A stretch of 23,535 nt of DNA from the IMG/VR virus record IMGVR_UViG_3300044634_002851, positions 1 to 23,535 of that record; one strand, written 5' to 3'. The DNA comes from a virus. Each line of letters opens with the position of its first letter. Position 1 is the first letter of the stretch. A program made the position numbers and the translations under genes. The notes beneath the pieces were generated by a model that saw nothing but the letters and a program-made list of their open reading frames with translations, was not told the DNA's origin and did no database searches. Positions 1 to 6,461 of this stretch are shown piece after piece.

Positions 1-1047
1 ATGTTTCTAGATCCAGCCGGTTCTGTTACTATTCAACGATTCGAAGAAGTCAAATACAACAAGATTGTTAAATTTGAACAAGAAGCACGTGGATTCTTTT
101 GGGTGCCAGAAGAAGTTAGCTTGACCAAAGATTCTCAAGACTTCAAGGATGCCAGCGACACAGTCAAGCATATCTTTACCAGCAACTTACTAAGACAAAC
201 AGCACTAGACAGTTTGCAAGGTCGTGCACCAACCCAGGTGTTTATTCCGGTATGCTCGATTCCAGAACTTGAAGCTCTGATGTACAACTGGGGGTTCTTT
301 GAAACCAACATTCACAGTCGCAGCTACAGTCACATCATTCGCAACATTTACAATGTGCCCAAGGATGTGTTCAACACCATTCACGACACAAAAGAAATCA
401 TCGACATGGCCAGTAGCGTAGGCAAATACTATGACAATTTGCATGTGATCAACTGCCGACGAGAGCTTGGGGAAACTGTTTCAGAAAAAGAATACATCCG
501 AGCAATTTACATGGCGCTACATGCCAGCTATGCGCTAGAAGCATTCCGCTTTATGGTAAGTTTTGCCACCAGCTTGGCCATGGTAGAGAATCGTATCTTT
601 ATTGGCAACGGCAACATCATCAGTTTGATTCTTCAAGACGAGATCCTGCACAAAGAATGGACTGCTTGGATTATCAACCAAGTGGCCAAAGAAGATAGCC
701 GTTTTGCAGAAGCCAAAGCTGACTGCGAAGCAGAAGTATATGCACTGTACATGGATGTGATTCGAGAAGAAAAAGACTGGGCCAACTACCTGTTCAAGCA
801 CGGTCCTGTGATTGGCCTCAATGCCAACATCCTGCGTGACTTTGTGGACTTCACTGCCAAGAACGCCTTGCACGAAATTGGCATCAAGTATCTTGAGTCA
901 GCACCCCGGTCAACACCTATTCCATGGTTCAACAAACATGTGAACACCAGCAACAAACAAACTGCACTGCAAGAGAACGAAAGCACCAACTATGTTATTG
1001 GTGTCATGAGTGACTCGCTTGATTACGACGAATTACCAAATCTTTAA
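1..1047 (+). CDS. nrdB: Ribonucleotide reductase class I, beta subunit
   Basis: Small subunit of class Ia ribonucleotide reductase; it holds the di-iron/tyrosyl radical used by the alpha subunit to make dNTPs. The 348 residues match E. coli NrdB along their length. Iron ligands are D70 (in TALDSLQGR), E101, H105, E180, E214 and H217, and the radical tyrosine is Y109 in IHSRSYSHIIRN. The C-terminus (YDELPNL) is an acidic, hydrophobic tail of the kind that docks to NrdA. One oddity is ETNIH: there are three residues between E101 and H105, where E. coli has two. The ATG is at the first base of the window, so a few upstream residues cannot be excluded; E. coli NrdB has about 16 more. nrdA presumably lies to the left. 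The gene is followed at once by a glutaredoxin, its likely reductant. Confidence 0.95.
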   Translation: MFLDPAGSVTIQRFEEVKYNKIVKFEQEARGFFWVPEEVSLTKDSQDFKDASDTVKHIFTSNLLRQTALDSLQGRAPTQVFIPVCSIPELEALMYNWGFFETNIHSRSYSHIIRNIYNVPKDVFNTIHDTKEIIDMASSVGKYYDNLHVINCRRELGETVSEKEYIRAIYMALHASYALEAFRFMVSFATSLAMVENRIFIGNGNIISLILQDEILHKEWTAWIINQVAKEDSRFAEAKADCEAEVYALYMDVIREEKDWANYLFKHGPVIGLNANILRDFVDFTAKNALHEIGIKYLESAPRSTPIPWFNKHVNTSNKQTALQENESTNYVIGVMSDSLDYDELPNL

Positions 1048-1057
1048 GGAAAACAAA

Positions 1058-1303
1058 ATGAAAGCTATTGTATGGAGCAAGGACCAATGTCCTTATTGTG
1101 TTCAAGCCAAGAGTCTCTTGGAGAGTCGCGGCATTGAATATGAAGAACGAAATGTGAGCCAAGACTGGACACGAGAACAACTATTAGAAGCTGTGCCAAC
1201 AGCTCGCACACTACCACAAATCATCATCAACAATAACCTTGTTGGTGGTTTCACAGAACTACGCCGATATGTTGAAGAAACATCCGGCGGATACGGAGAT
1301 TAA
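1058..1303 (+). CDS. Glutaredoxin
   Basis: An 81-residue thiol-disulfide oxidoreductase. The redox motif CPYC is at residues 11-14 after a short beta strand, followed by the cis-proline TLP (P53) and the GG pair (63-64) of the glutathione-binding site. The start at 1058 is chosen because AAGGA (1046-1050) lies 7 bases upstream and the glutaredoxin fold begins there; a longer reading frame back to 1010 runs inside nrdB and adds no fold. Its position 10 bases after nrdB suggests that it recycles the ribonucleotide reductase, as NrdH, NrdC or phage glutaredoxins do. The next gene begins immediately after its stop, so the three are probably co-transcribed. Confidence 0.93.
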   Translation: MKAIVWSKDQCPYCVQAKSLLESRGIEYEERNVSQDWTREQLLEAVPTARTLPQIIINNNLVGGFTELRRYVEETSGGYGD

Positions 1304-1594
1304 ATGTTAATTAACAAAGGCGTAAGCCCTAACGAGGTCGTAACGATCAAAACACAAGCTGGTGAAGAAATTGTAGCCAAACTAGTAGAAGAAACTGGTA
1401 CCCACTACAAAGTCAACAAGCCAATGGTTCTCACAATGGGCCCTCAAGGTGTGGGCATGATGCCTTACATGATTACCGTGGGGCCAGACACAGATGTTCC
1501 GCTAAACAAAAACAATGTCATGGTGGTGCTGCCCACAGACAAATCCGCAGCTGACCAATACACACAAAGCGTAACTGGTATCAAGCTAGTTTAA
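1304..1594 (+). CDS. Hypothetical protein, Sm/LSm-like beta-barrel
   Basis: A 96-residue protein that I cannot name. The N-terminal part (GEEIVAKLVEETGTHYKVNKP, about residues 21-41) has the alternating pattern of an Sm-like or SH3-like barrel, followed by a Met/Gly/Pro-rich stretch (MGPQGVGMMPYM) and a hydrophobic beta strand. The start codon follows the glutaredoxin stop directly, with GGAG six bases or so upstream, which implies coupled translation. Proteins of this look are common in T4-like phages. The fold is an inference from pattern only, and a role in RNA binding is not shown. A late-type promoter and stem-loop follow it. Confidence 0.7.
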   Translation: MLINKGVSPNEVVTIKTQAGEEIVAKLVEETGTHYKVNKPMVLTMGPQGVGMMPYMITVGPDTDVPLNKNNVMVVLPTDKSAADQYTQSVTGIKLV

Positions 1595-1608
1595 CAGCTT
1601 TTAAAACA

Positions 1609-1643
1609 GCCCCATTTGTGCAGATAAATACTGCCTATGGGGC
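1609..1643 (+). other. Stem-loop with a late-promoter motif in its loop
   Basis: GCCCCAT (1609-1615) pairs with ATGGGGC (1637-1643). Inside it GCAG (1620-1623) pairs with CTGC (1631-1634), leaving ATAAATA as the loop. It lies between the nrdB operon and the structural block and is followed by CGTTTTGTT, so it could also weaken read-through from upstream. The right arm contains the ATG at 1637. Confidence 0.5.
1623..1631 (+). promoter_or_regulatory. Putative T4-type late promoter (GATAAATAC)
   Basis: GATAAATAC resembles the phage T4 late promoter box TATAAATA. It stands in a short gap immediately before the structural block. The core TAAATAC recurs before the Hsp20 gene, the oxygenase gene at 14794 and the minus-strand gene at 23367. 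With T4 spacing the transcript would start near base 1636. Confidence 0.5.
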
Positions 1644-1852
1644 ATCGTTTTGTTATAATGAAACAAGGGGAATTACTGACATTTGACATCTATGATCAGA
1701 TACCAGACCAGTTTGAGGCCTTGATTGAATTCTTACCAGAGATCCCCCCAGAGCCGCATACCCACGAGCAACACAAAGAAATTGATGCGTGGCAAGGTAA
1801 ATTTTTAAGATTGTTGGAGATATCAGATGAGACCAGTAGCAACATTAGGTAG
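1637..1852 (+). CDS. Small phage protein of unknown function
   Basis: A 71-residue acidic protein. Its visible signature is FEALIEFLPEIPPEPHTHEQHKE, read here as an IEFLPEIPPEPH segment (about 30-41) followed by a helical tail. Such small Pro- and His-containing proteins often sit before the spike genes of T4-like phages, but I cannot give a function. The start is uncertain: ATG 1637 would lie almost at the predicted late transcript start (leaderless), while ATG 1658 (MKQGELL) also lacks a clear Shine-Dalgarno. It overlaps the PAAR gene by 26 bases in another frame, which suggests translational coupling. Confidence 0.65.
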   Translation: MGHRFVIMKQGELLTFDIYDQIPDQFEALIEFLPEIPPEPHTHEQHKEIDAWQGKFLRLLEISDETSSNIR

Positions 1853-2114
1853 TCGCGGAGTACCTCATTGTAGTCCTTACACAATTGCCACCGGCAGCCC
1901 GAATGTGTTTGCCAATGGAAAGCCTGTGGCCACCCGAGGCAGTATAAGTACACCACATCTTCTTCCAGGAAGAAGATGTTCACCTCACACAGCAGTAGTT
2001 TCGTCGGGCAGTTCATCAGTGTTTGTAAATGGAAAACCTGCAGCTCGTGTGGGAGATTCTCTAGCTAGGTGTACATTTATTGCCACCGGCAGCTCAAATG
2101 TGTTTGTTGGATAA
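1827..2114 (+). CDS. PAAR-motif spike-tip protein
   Basis: A 95-residue protein with the PAAR pattern: three similar segments, SPNVFANGKPVATRGS, SSSVFVNGKPAARVGDS and SSNVFVG, with HC, PH and RC positions of the kind that bind a metal at the cone tip. PAAR proteins cap the central spike (gp5/VgrG-like) of contractile tails and sharpen it for membrane piercing. The start ATG is preceded by GGAGA at about 1815. The gene overlaps its upstream neighbour by 26 bases and ends two bases before the next start. Length fits a single compact PAAR cone without a toxin extension, so a virion part rather than an effector is likely. Confidence 0.88.
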   Translation: MRPVATLGSRGVPHCSPYTIATGSPNVFANGKPVATRGSISTPHLLPGRRCSPHTAVVSSGSSSVFVNGKPAARVGDSLARCTFIATGSSNVFVG

Positions 2115-2116
2115 CA

Positions 2117-3880
2117 ATGGCATCACCATCTATATTAACACCGTTACAACTAATTGCAGGAGCTCAACTCACCAATAACAATGGAGTTGCAGTCGCTGCT
2201 ACATTAATTGACGCAATAACGGATTATCGTACTACAAACTTGATAGCACCACTTGCTGGTGCATTGTCTAACTCTGCTGCAGCAAATTTATCAAATGCTG
2301 TAATGGCCAATTTAACCACGTTGAGTGCTACTAATTGTCCAGCATTGAGCGATAGTACCCCTAGTATATATGCTCCTTACATCGGAATCGCATTGGGAAA
2401 TGCTGCACTAGGAAATAGCAAGAGTGGATTCACAGGCGGCGTAATTTTAACCTTTGCTAATGCAGAGTTGGGTAACGGAATCACATCAGATTTTTGCCAA
2501 ATATTTTCAGCCTCAGTGGGGTATGTTTCAGCAACCAATGAATTTATAAATTCAAGTTTGAATAGTCAAACATATCTTGGAAGTACATTTACTAGTATGA
2601 ATAGTCTGACCACTGGTAATCTAACAGATGTCAACCAAGCTTCGAAAGAGTTTGGGCAAGATCTTGTTAGATTAGGTCAACTAATTGATTTAAACAATCT
2701 TGAAAACCTTGGTAGTCCTGCTGCACTATTGAAACAAATGTCTGCACTAACTGGGATCATACCATCAGTCAAAACATCTTTAATTCAAGCTGGTATAGAC
2801 GTTGGGATAGTTGACAGTTTCTCTAATCCTTCAACTAATTTTACGGATTCTGTACAAAAAAAGTTGTACCAAGCCATGACCACAATCACAGGAACATCAC
2901 TAAGTGATGTCCTATCGATTTTTGATATCCAACCTGTGCCCACTACTGATGGTGGCTTTAATTTTGGCCCTATTCCTGAAACCATTGTTCAGCCTGAGAT
3001 TCCCGAACCAGTGGTTACAAATGATAATACAAACTGGGTGTTTAATCAAAGTTCTCCCAGTAATGATAGATATGAATATTTAACAACCACCGCTGGTGAT
3101 TTTAATATTGGTGCTGGCATTCAGACATTCCAATTTACATTTAAGTCTAGTGGATATTTTGCCAACAATACCAATGGACATTTTGCTGTGGTGTTGAGGT
3201 GCAACAACTCGGCAATTTCTAGTGGGTATGTGCAAGGACAAGGAATTGTTATTGGCAATGTAAGTGGGGCTCCTTACCCTTCTACGCTGCCGCCTGGCGT
3301 TCCATTTGCGCCTAACCCATCGTATCCATCATCACAAATTGAATCTTTCTGGGCAGGCCTAAATCCATATTATGCCAATACTTTGTTGGCAAATACCAAC
3401 GGAGCCAACCCGATACTGGCTGATGGAATTGAATATGTGTTTACTATAACCAGTAAGATTTTAGAAAATGGAAAAAGTTATACTGGGTACAAAATTACAC
3501 AAGATGGAGCATTGGTATACTATCAACCTCCAATTTATGATTACAATATATGGTACGATGCAACCAAGACTGGAATTGTGATTGGTCATGTGTTTGAAAC
3601 TTCAAGCTCTCCATGGTCGGTTACTATTAGTAACAAAATAGTCACCTGGTCGTCAATTCAATCAGACGGACCTACTCCATATGTACCAGCGCCATACATT
3701 GGCAACAATGTTAAAAACATGGCAGAGTTGCTTGACCCAAAAAAGCTCTTTCCAAACAGTTACAAAAGTTTAACTGTAACAACTAATTCTGGACTCAGAG
3801 GAATCTACACTCCAGATGGCGCAGTAAATACTAATCTTGTGCAGTACCTACCTAGTTATATTTTGAATGTGGCCGGATAA
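2117..3880 (+). CDS. Large virion/baseplate-type protein with lectin-like C-terminal domain
   Basis: A 587-residue protein, probably structural. Residues 1 to about 290 are Ala/Ser/Asn/Leu-rich and mostly helical, with an ASKEFGQDLVRLGQLIDLNN segment and GSPAALLKQM. Residues about 300-520 are beta-rich with many Trp, Tyr and Asn (NTNWVFNQSS, YEYLTTTAG, FQFTFKSSGYF, GIVIGHVF), resembling a concanavalin-A-like lectin domain. That fold is a guess from pattern. The start at 2117 follows the PAAR stop by two bases; a longer frame from 2069 overlaps PAAR and is unlikely. It is clearly AT-richer than most of the window (17 G+C in the 60 bases from 2521). It ends in a TAATG overlap with the next gene. 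A baseplate or tail-tip role comes from context. Confidence 0.65.
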   Translation: MASPSILTPLQLIAGAQLTNNNGVAVAATLIDAITDYRTTNLIAPLAGALSNSAAANLSNAVMANLTTLSATNCPALSDSTPSIYAPYIGIALGNAALGNSKSGFTGGVILTFANAELGNGITSDFCQIFSASVGYVSATNEFINSSLNSQTYLGSTFTSMNSLTTGNLTDVNQASKEFGQDLVRLGQLIDLNNLENLGSPAALLKQMSALTGIIPSVKTSLIQAGIDVGIVDSFSNPSTNFTDSVQKKLYQAMTTITGTSLSDVLSIFDIQPVPTTDGGFNFGPIPETIVQPEIPEPVVTNDNTNWVFNQSSPSNDRYEYLTTTAGDFNIGAGIQTFQFTFKSSGYFANNTNGHFAVVLRCNNSAISSGYVQGQGIVIGNVSGAPYPSTLPPGVPFAPNPSYPSSQIESFWAGLNPYYANTLLANTNGANPILADGIEYVFTITSKILENGKSYTGYKITQDGALVYYQPPIYDYNIWYDATKTGIVIGHVFETSSSPWSVTISNKIVTWSSIQSDGPTPYVPAPYIGNNVKNMAELLDPKKLFPNSYKSLTVTTNSGLRGIYTPDGAVNTNLVQYLPSYILNVAG

Positions 3881-4815
3881 TGATTACTTACGATAGACTC
3901 AAACTTATTATTCCTCCAGATCAGGCCCTGGCCAACAAGGCTCTGCAGGTTAGCCTCCAGCAGATCAAAAACATTAGCACTACTTCTTTACCTTCACTGG
4001 GTGCTGCATACTCTGCATTAGAAACAACTAGCAACCTAGATCAAATAAATTCATTAACGCAGGCTGTTCCGACTAGTGTAGTTGATTTCTATGCCAATAC
4101 ATATGCTACCGGGTCGGGTATTAATGGAACATTGCTATTGACTGATGTAATTGGTGCTGCAGTCGGTGTGCCATATACTGTTTGCATAAACAACAACGTG
4201 TCTACTATTAATTCACTCGAAGACCTAGGAGCACTAAATCCTCTGATTGCAGTATACGGACTCATGAGGGACACTGTTAATGGAGTTTACGGAAATGCAG
4301 TTACTGGACCAGTGATTATACCTGCTGCAGGAACATACTCCAATGCTACTGTTGCATTCACTACTTTCCTTGTGCCCACTGCAAAAACTGTAATCTCTGC
4401 TGTGGTATCGGCTTATCCTAATTCTGTAGCTAATTTAAACTCTGAATCTAATTACATGGCTTCGAGTTTAGTTCTCGAAGCAGACAACCAGACAGAAGCA
4501 GGAATCGATATTACCCTTAGCAATCCATCAAGGGCAGCAACCATGAGTTTTGTGCAGTCCTTGCCTAGCTACGGAAACGACACTACTGAAAATGGACCAG
4601 CATGGTATCTTGAACAGGTTGCACTAAGTAACACCTTGGGCGGCCAAAGTATTATCGGTAGCATGAGAGAAGGCCGTAATATTGAAGCGTTAAGTGCCGC
4701 AGGAATTGGCCAAGACACTGCAGTTCCTAGCAATTCTCCAACTGCACCACCTCAAGCAAACTTGATCCCTAGCACAACTTCGTCAAGAGCTGCTGCAAAT
4801 TCTGTAGTACAATAA
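3880..4815 (+). CDS. Virion/baseplate-type protein of unknown function
   Basis: A 311-residue protein rich in Ala, Ser, Thr and Asn, with no enzyme motif and no signal peptide. It is predicted to be mostly helical with a flexible Pro/Ser/Ala-rich C-terminus (about 273-311). It shares a short motif with the end of the preceding protein: FVQSLPSYG here and LVQYLPSYI there. The start overlaps the stop of that gene by one base (TAATG), which points to coupled translation and perhaps to stoichiometric partners. An AGTAAATAC late-type box at 3823-3831, inside the preceding gene, could give it extra transcription. A structural or tail-assembly function is inferred from neighbours only. Confidence 0.6.
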   Translation: MITYDRLKLIIPPDQALANKALQVSLQQIKNISTTSLPSLGAAYSALETTSNLDQINSLTQAVPTSVVDFYANTYATGSGINGTLLLTDVIGAAVGVPYTVCINNNVSTINSLEDLGALNPLIAVYGLMRDTVNGVYGNAVTGPVIIPAAGTYSNATVAFTTFLVPTAKTVISAVVSAYPNSVANLNSESNYMASSLVLEADNQTEAGIDITLSNPSRAATMSFVQSLPSYGNDTTENGPAWYLEQVALSNTLGGQSIIGSMREGRNIEALSAAGIGQDTAVPSNSPTAPPQANLIPSTTSSRAAANSVVQ

Positions 4816-4819
4816 TAAC

Positions 4820-4848
4820 TTGACTTTGGTTTGATAGTGTGTTACAAT
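4820..4848 (+). promoter_or_regulatory. Sigma70-like promoter P1
   Basis: TTGACT (4820-4825), a 17-base spacer and TACAAT (4843-4848). It stands in the only gap before the short-gene cluster and would start transcription near 4855. TGTAGTACA lies at 4803-4811, just upstream. Confidence 0.75.
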
Positions 4849-4860
4849 ACGGTATTGTAA
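4842..4860 (+). promoter_or_regulatory. Perfect palindrome overlapping the -10 box (operator candidate)
   Basis: TTACAATACGGTATTGTAA has two perfect 9-base arms around one central base. It covers the -10 box and the expected start site of P1, where a repressor would block initiation. It could alternatively form a hairpin at the 5' end of the transcript. Confidence 0.55.
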
Positions 4861-4872
4861 CAGGAGTCGAGC

Positions 4873-5145
4873 ATGTCTACTAGACAAATCACAATGACCC
4901 GCGACGGTGGTGCCTTTTGGCGTGCCCAGGCAGCATCACTAGCGGTGACACTTTTTGCACTTCCATTTGTGCTGCTGGCAACTCTGCTGGCTTTGATCAA
5001 CCCATTTTGGTTTCGTGATCAGATGTTTAATTGGGTAGAGATCAAGGTCAATCAATTTGCTCGTTGGCGCAATCGAAAAGTTTACGCAATCTATCTGGGC
5101 ACAGATCCTGAACTGTGGCATGCACTAAAAGACCCACAAAACTAA
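4873..5145 (+). CDS. Small single-span membrane protein
   Basis: A 90-residue protein I do not recognise. A hydrophobic segment at about 19-42 (SLAVTLFALPFVLLATLLAL) is followed by a basic, aromatic region (FARWRNRKVYAIY), which suggests an inner-membrane protein with a cytoplasmic C-terminus. The ATG has AGGAG (4862-4866) six bases upstream. It is the first gene behind P1 and its palindrome, so early expression under repression is likely. Small membrane proteins at such positions in phages often affect the host envelope or superinfection, but this is not shown here. Confidence 0.75.
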   Translation: MSTRQITMTRDGGAFWRAQAASLAVTLFALPFVLLATLLALINPFWFRDQMFNWVEIKVNQFARWRNRKVYAIYLGTDPELWHALKDPQN

Positions 5146-5161
5146 TACTTTTGTAGTATTA
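5143..5161 (+). repeat. Inverted repeat over a stop codon, upstream of P2
   Basis: TAATACT (5143-5149) and AGTATTA (5155-5161) are perfect 7-base arms around TTTGT. The left arm contains the stop codon of the preceding gene, and the right arm ends 8 bases before the -35 box of P2. It may be a weak terminator or a binding site. Confidence 0.5.
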
Positions 5162-5169
5162 CATTTTGG

Positions 5170-5198
5170 TTGACCAAAAATCGCCAATTTGCTATAAT
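5170..5198 (+). promoter_or_regulatory. Sigma70-like promoter P2 with operator-like -35
   Basis: TTGACC (5170-5175), a 17-base spacer and TATAAT (5193-5198), with TG one base upstream of the -10 (extended -10). The -35 lies inside a perfect inverted repeat, TTTTGGTTGACCAAAA (5164-5179). About 40 bases of this promoter are repeated nearly unchanged at P3 (6034-6070). Confidence 0.8.
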
Positions 5199-5228
5199 AC
5201 ACACATACACAGCAAAACGGAGCCAGCA

Positions 5229-5510
5229 ATGAAACAAGACTACACCATGTACATCTACAAAGCAGATCGTCGTTGCAAGTCAGGTGAGCGACTGTTCTCC
5301 ACTACTGTATGGACCGGACGCGACTATTACGGCATGCAACGTGAAGTCGTTCAGCTACAATGGGAAATGTATCCGCATAGCCAGTTCCGCATCGAGTTTC
5401 ACCCTACAATGGTCACAGTCAAGAACTTGATGACAGGCGCAGATGTTGAAATTGACCGTGACACTCCTTGGTCGTGCAATCCTGCTAGCGAATCCTACTG
5501 GAGCAACTAA
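5229..5510 (+). CDS. Small phage protein of unknown function
   Basis: A 93-residue protein rich in Arg, Tyr and Trp (MYIYKADRRCKSGERLFSTT, then WTGRDYYGMQREVVQLQWEM), with a predicted mixed alpha/beta fold and no known motif. The start at 5229 has GGAG (5219-5222) at the right distance and lies about 25 bases after the expected P2 start site; a longer frame from 5166 would overlap the promoter. It heads a tight four-gene unit whose members are joined by short spacers and ATGA overlaps. Position and size fit an early phage gene acting on the host. Confidence 0.7.
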   Translation: MKQDYTMYIYKADRRCKSGERLFSTTVWTGRDYYGMQREVVQLQWEMYPHSQFRIEFHPTMVTVKNLMTGADVEIDRDTPWSCNPASESYWSN

Positions 5511-5511
5511 C

Positions 5512-5658
5512 ATGATGGACCATTTTGTTGTGCGTTATATTCCCGGAGGCATGAGCCTGTATCACAGTGGTTGGTGGCTGTGCCGACTGTGGGACTTGAG
5601 CAATGGTACAGTACACGAAGCTCCTATTCGACGGTTGCAAAAGGCGGACTACAAATGA
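5512..5658 (+). CDS. Short protein of unknown function (48 aa)
   Basis: A 48-residue protein, MMDHFVVRYIPGGMSLYHSG at its start, with several Trp residues (GWWLCRLWDL) and a basic end. Two ATGs stand side by side at 5512 and 5515; GGAG at 5500-5503 is 8 bases before the first. It ends in an ATGA overlap with the next gene. The reading frame also extends upstream to 5443 within the preceding gene, which I consider untranslated. No function can be given. Confidence 0.55.
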   Translation: MMDHFVVRYIPGGMSLYHSGWWLCRLWDLSNGTVHEAPIRRLQKADYK

Positions 5659-5870
5659 ACGAACGAATTTGGGAACTTGCTAATGAATCTGGGTTTGATG
5701 TTGATAAAACTGGCACCTTTGGAAATTACTCTGAAATGCACCGACTTGAAAAGTTCGCCGAGTTGATTGTGAAAGAATGTTTGGAAATTGCTATTGAAGA
5801 AGAACGGCATGCTCCTTTTGAGGGTCCTGTAGAAACTAAGATTAGACAACATTTCGGAGTTGAAGAATGA
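5655..5870 (+). CDS. Phage-conserved small protein
   Basis: A 71-residue acidic protein with the layout I know from many marine and T4-like phages: an MNERIWELANESGF start, a helix FAELIVKECLEIA (about 37-49) and a terminal IRQHFGVEE. The family has no established function. The start is fixed by the ATGA overlap (5655-5658) with the upstream stop, and the next gene starts in the same way at its end. A longer frame from 5571 overlaps the preceding gene and is not used. Confidence 0.7.
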   Translation: MNERIWELANESGFDVDKTGTFGNYSEMHRLEKFAELIVKECLEIAIEEERHAPFEGPVETKIRQHFGVEE

Positions 5871-5995
5871 TTTCACTGTTTTTATATTGTGCTCTAGGTG
5901 CAGCCCTAGCCGCCAGCGGTGTTAACGTAATTGACAAGCCTTGGCAATTTATAGTAATAATGGCCATTGTTGTTGGCATTGACCACGCTCGTTGA
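5867..5995 (+). CDS. Tiny hydrophobic membrane protein (42 aa)
   Basis: A 42-residue reading frame that begins in an ATGA overlap with the preceding gene (5867-5870) and ends at TGA 5993-5995. It has two hydrophobic segments: LFLYCALGAALAASG (4-18) and WQFIVIMAIVVGI (26-38), separated by NVIDKP. The layout is a two-span miniature membrane protein with a C-terminal DHAR. The perfect coupling to its neighbour and the lack of any other use of these 130 bases support translation. Function unknown. Confidence 0.6.
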   Translation: MISLFLYCALGAALAASGVNVIDKPWQFIVIMAIVVGIDHAR

Positions 5996-6006
5996 AGGAT
6001 CAAAAA

Positions 6007-6024
6007 GTAGTACTCAAGTACTAC
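6007..6024 (+). repeat. Palindrome upstream of P3
   Basis: GTAGTACTCAAGTACTAC has perfect 8-base arms around CA. It ends 11 bases before the -35 box of P3, in the same relative place as the inverted repeat upstream of P2. All three early promoters share GTAGTA in this upstream position. Confidence 0.55.
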
Positions 6025-6035
6025 CAACGTTCTGG

Positions 6036-6064
6036 TTGACCAAAATTGCCCAATTTGCTATAAT
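6036..6064 (+). promoter_or_regulatory. Sigma70-like promoter P3
   Basis: TTGACC (6036-6041), a 17-base spacer and TATAAT (6059-6064), with an extended -10 TG. The sequence from GGTTGACCAAAA to the TATAAT and ACACATA downstream is nearly the same as P2, so the two are a duplicated promoter cassette. Confidence 0.8.
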
Positions 6065-6096
6065 ATACACATAGCAAAGCAAAACAGGAGTTGGAA

Positions 6097-6447
6097 ATGA
6101 CAGCACAAGCACTCAAAAAGTTCACTGCAATCGCAGAGCAAGCTCAGAAGCAGATTGACAAGTTCAAAGTAGAACTGGACAAGGACCCTGCCTATGCACT
6201 CAGCTGGGGTCTGAGTGCATTCCAAAGTGCAGCCCGCTTGAAGATTGCTAACATGCTGGTGTATGCGTTTACCGAACGTGAAGGCGAGACCATGTGTACT
6301 CTGGACCAAGCACGTGACACGCTCATGGATCGTGTTATGAACAAGGCTCGCTACCCTGCACAAAGCACTAGTCCCACCAGCAACCTAATGGAGCAGTACG
6401 AAGCTGCTGCCTACGCAGAAGCACTGGACGAACTCAAACACATGTAA
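6097..6447 (+). CDS. Helical protein of unknown function
   Basis: A 116-residue protein, almost wholly helical, with a likely coiled coil at about 4-35 (ALKKFTAIAEQAQKQIDKFK) and a second helix pair after residue 45. No motif is recognised. The start ATG 6097 has AGGAG (6086-6090) six bases upstream; a TTG at 6091 would leave no space after that site. First gene behind P3. Its neighbour starts 14 bases downstream with its own AAGGAG. Confidence 0.7.
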   Translation: MTAQALKKFTAIAEQAQKQIDKFKVELDKDPAYALSWGLSAFQSAARLKIANMLVYAFTEREGETMCTLDQARDTLMDRVMNKARYPAQSTSPTSNLMEQYEAAAYAEALDELKHM

Positions 6448-6461
6448 TCAAGGAGAATCAA

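Noticed and set aside
1654-1659. TATAAT overlapping the ATG at 1658
   Set aside because: There is no -35, and the box overlaps a possible start codon. The late-type box upstream explains the region better.
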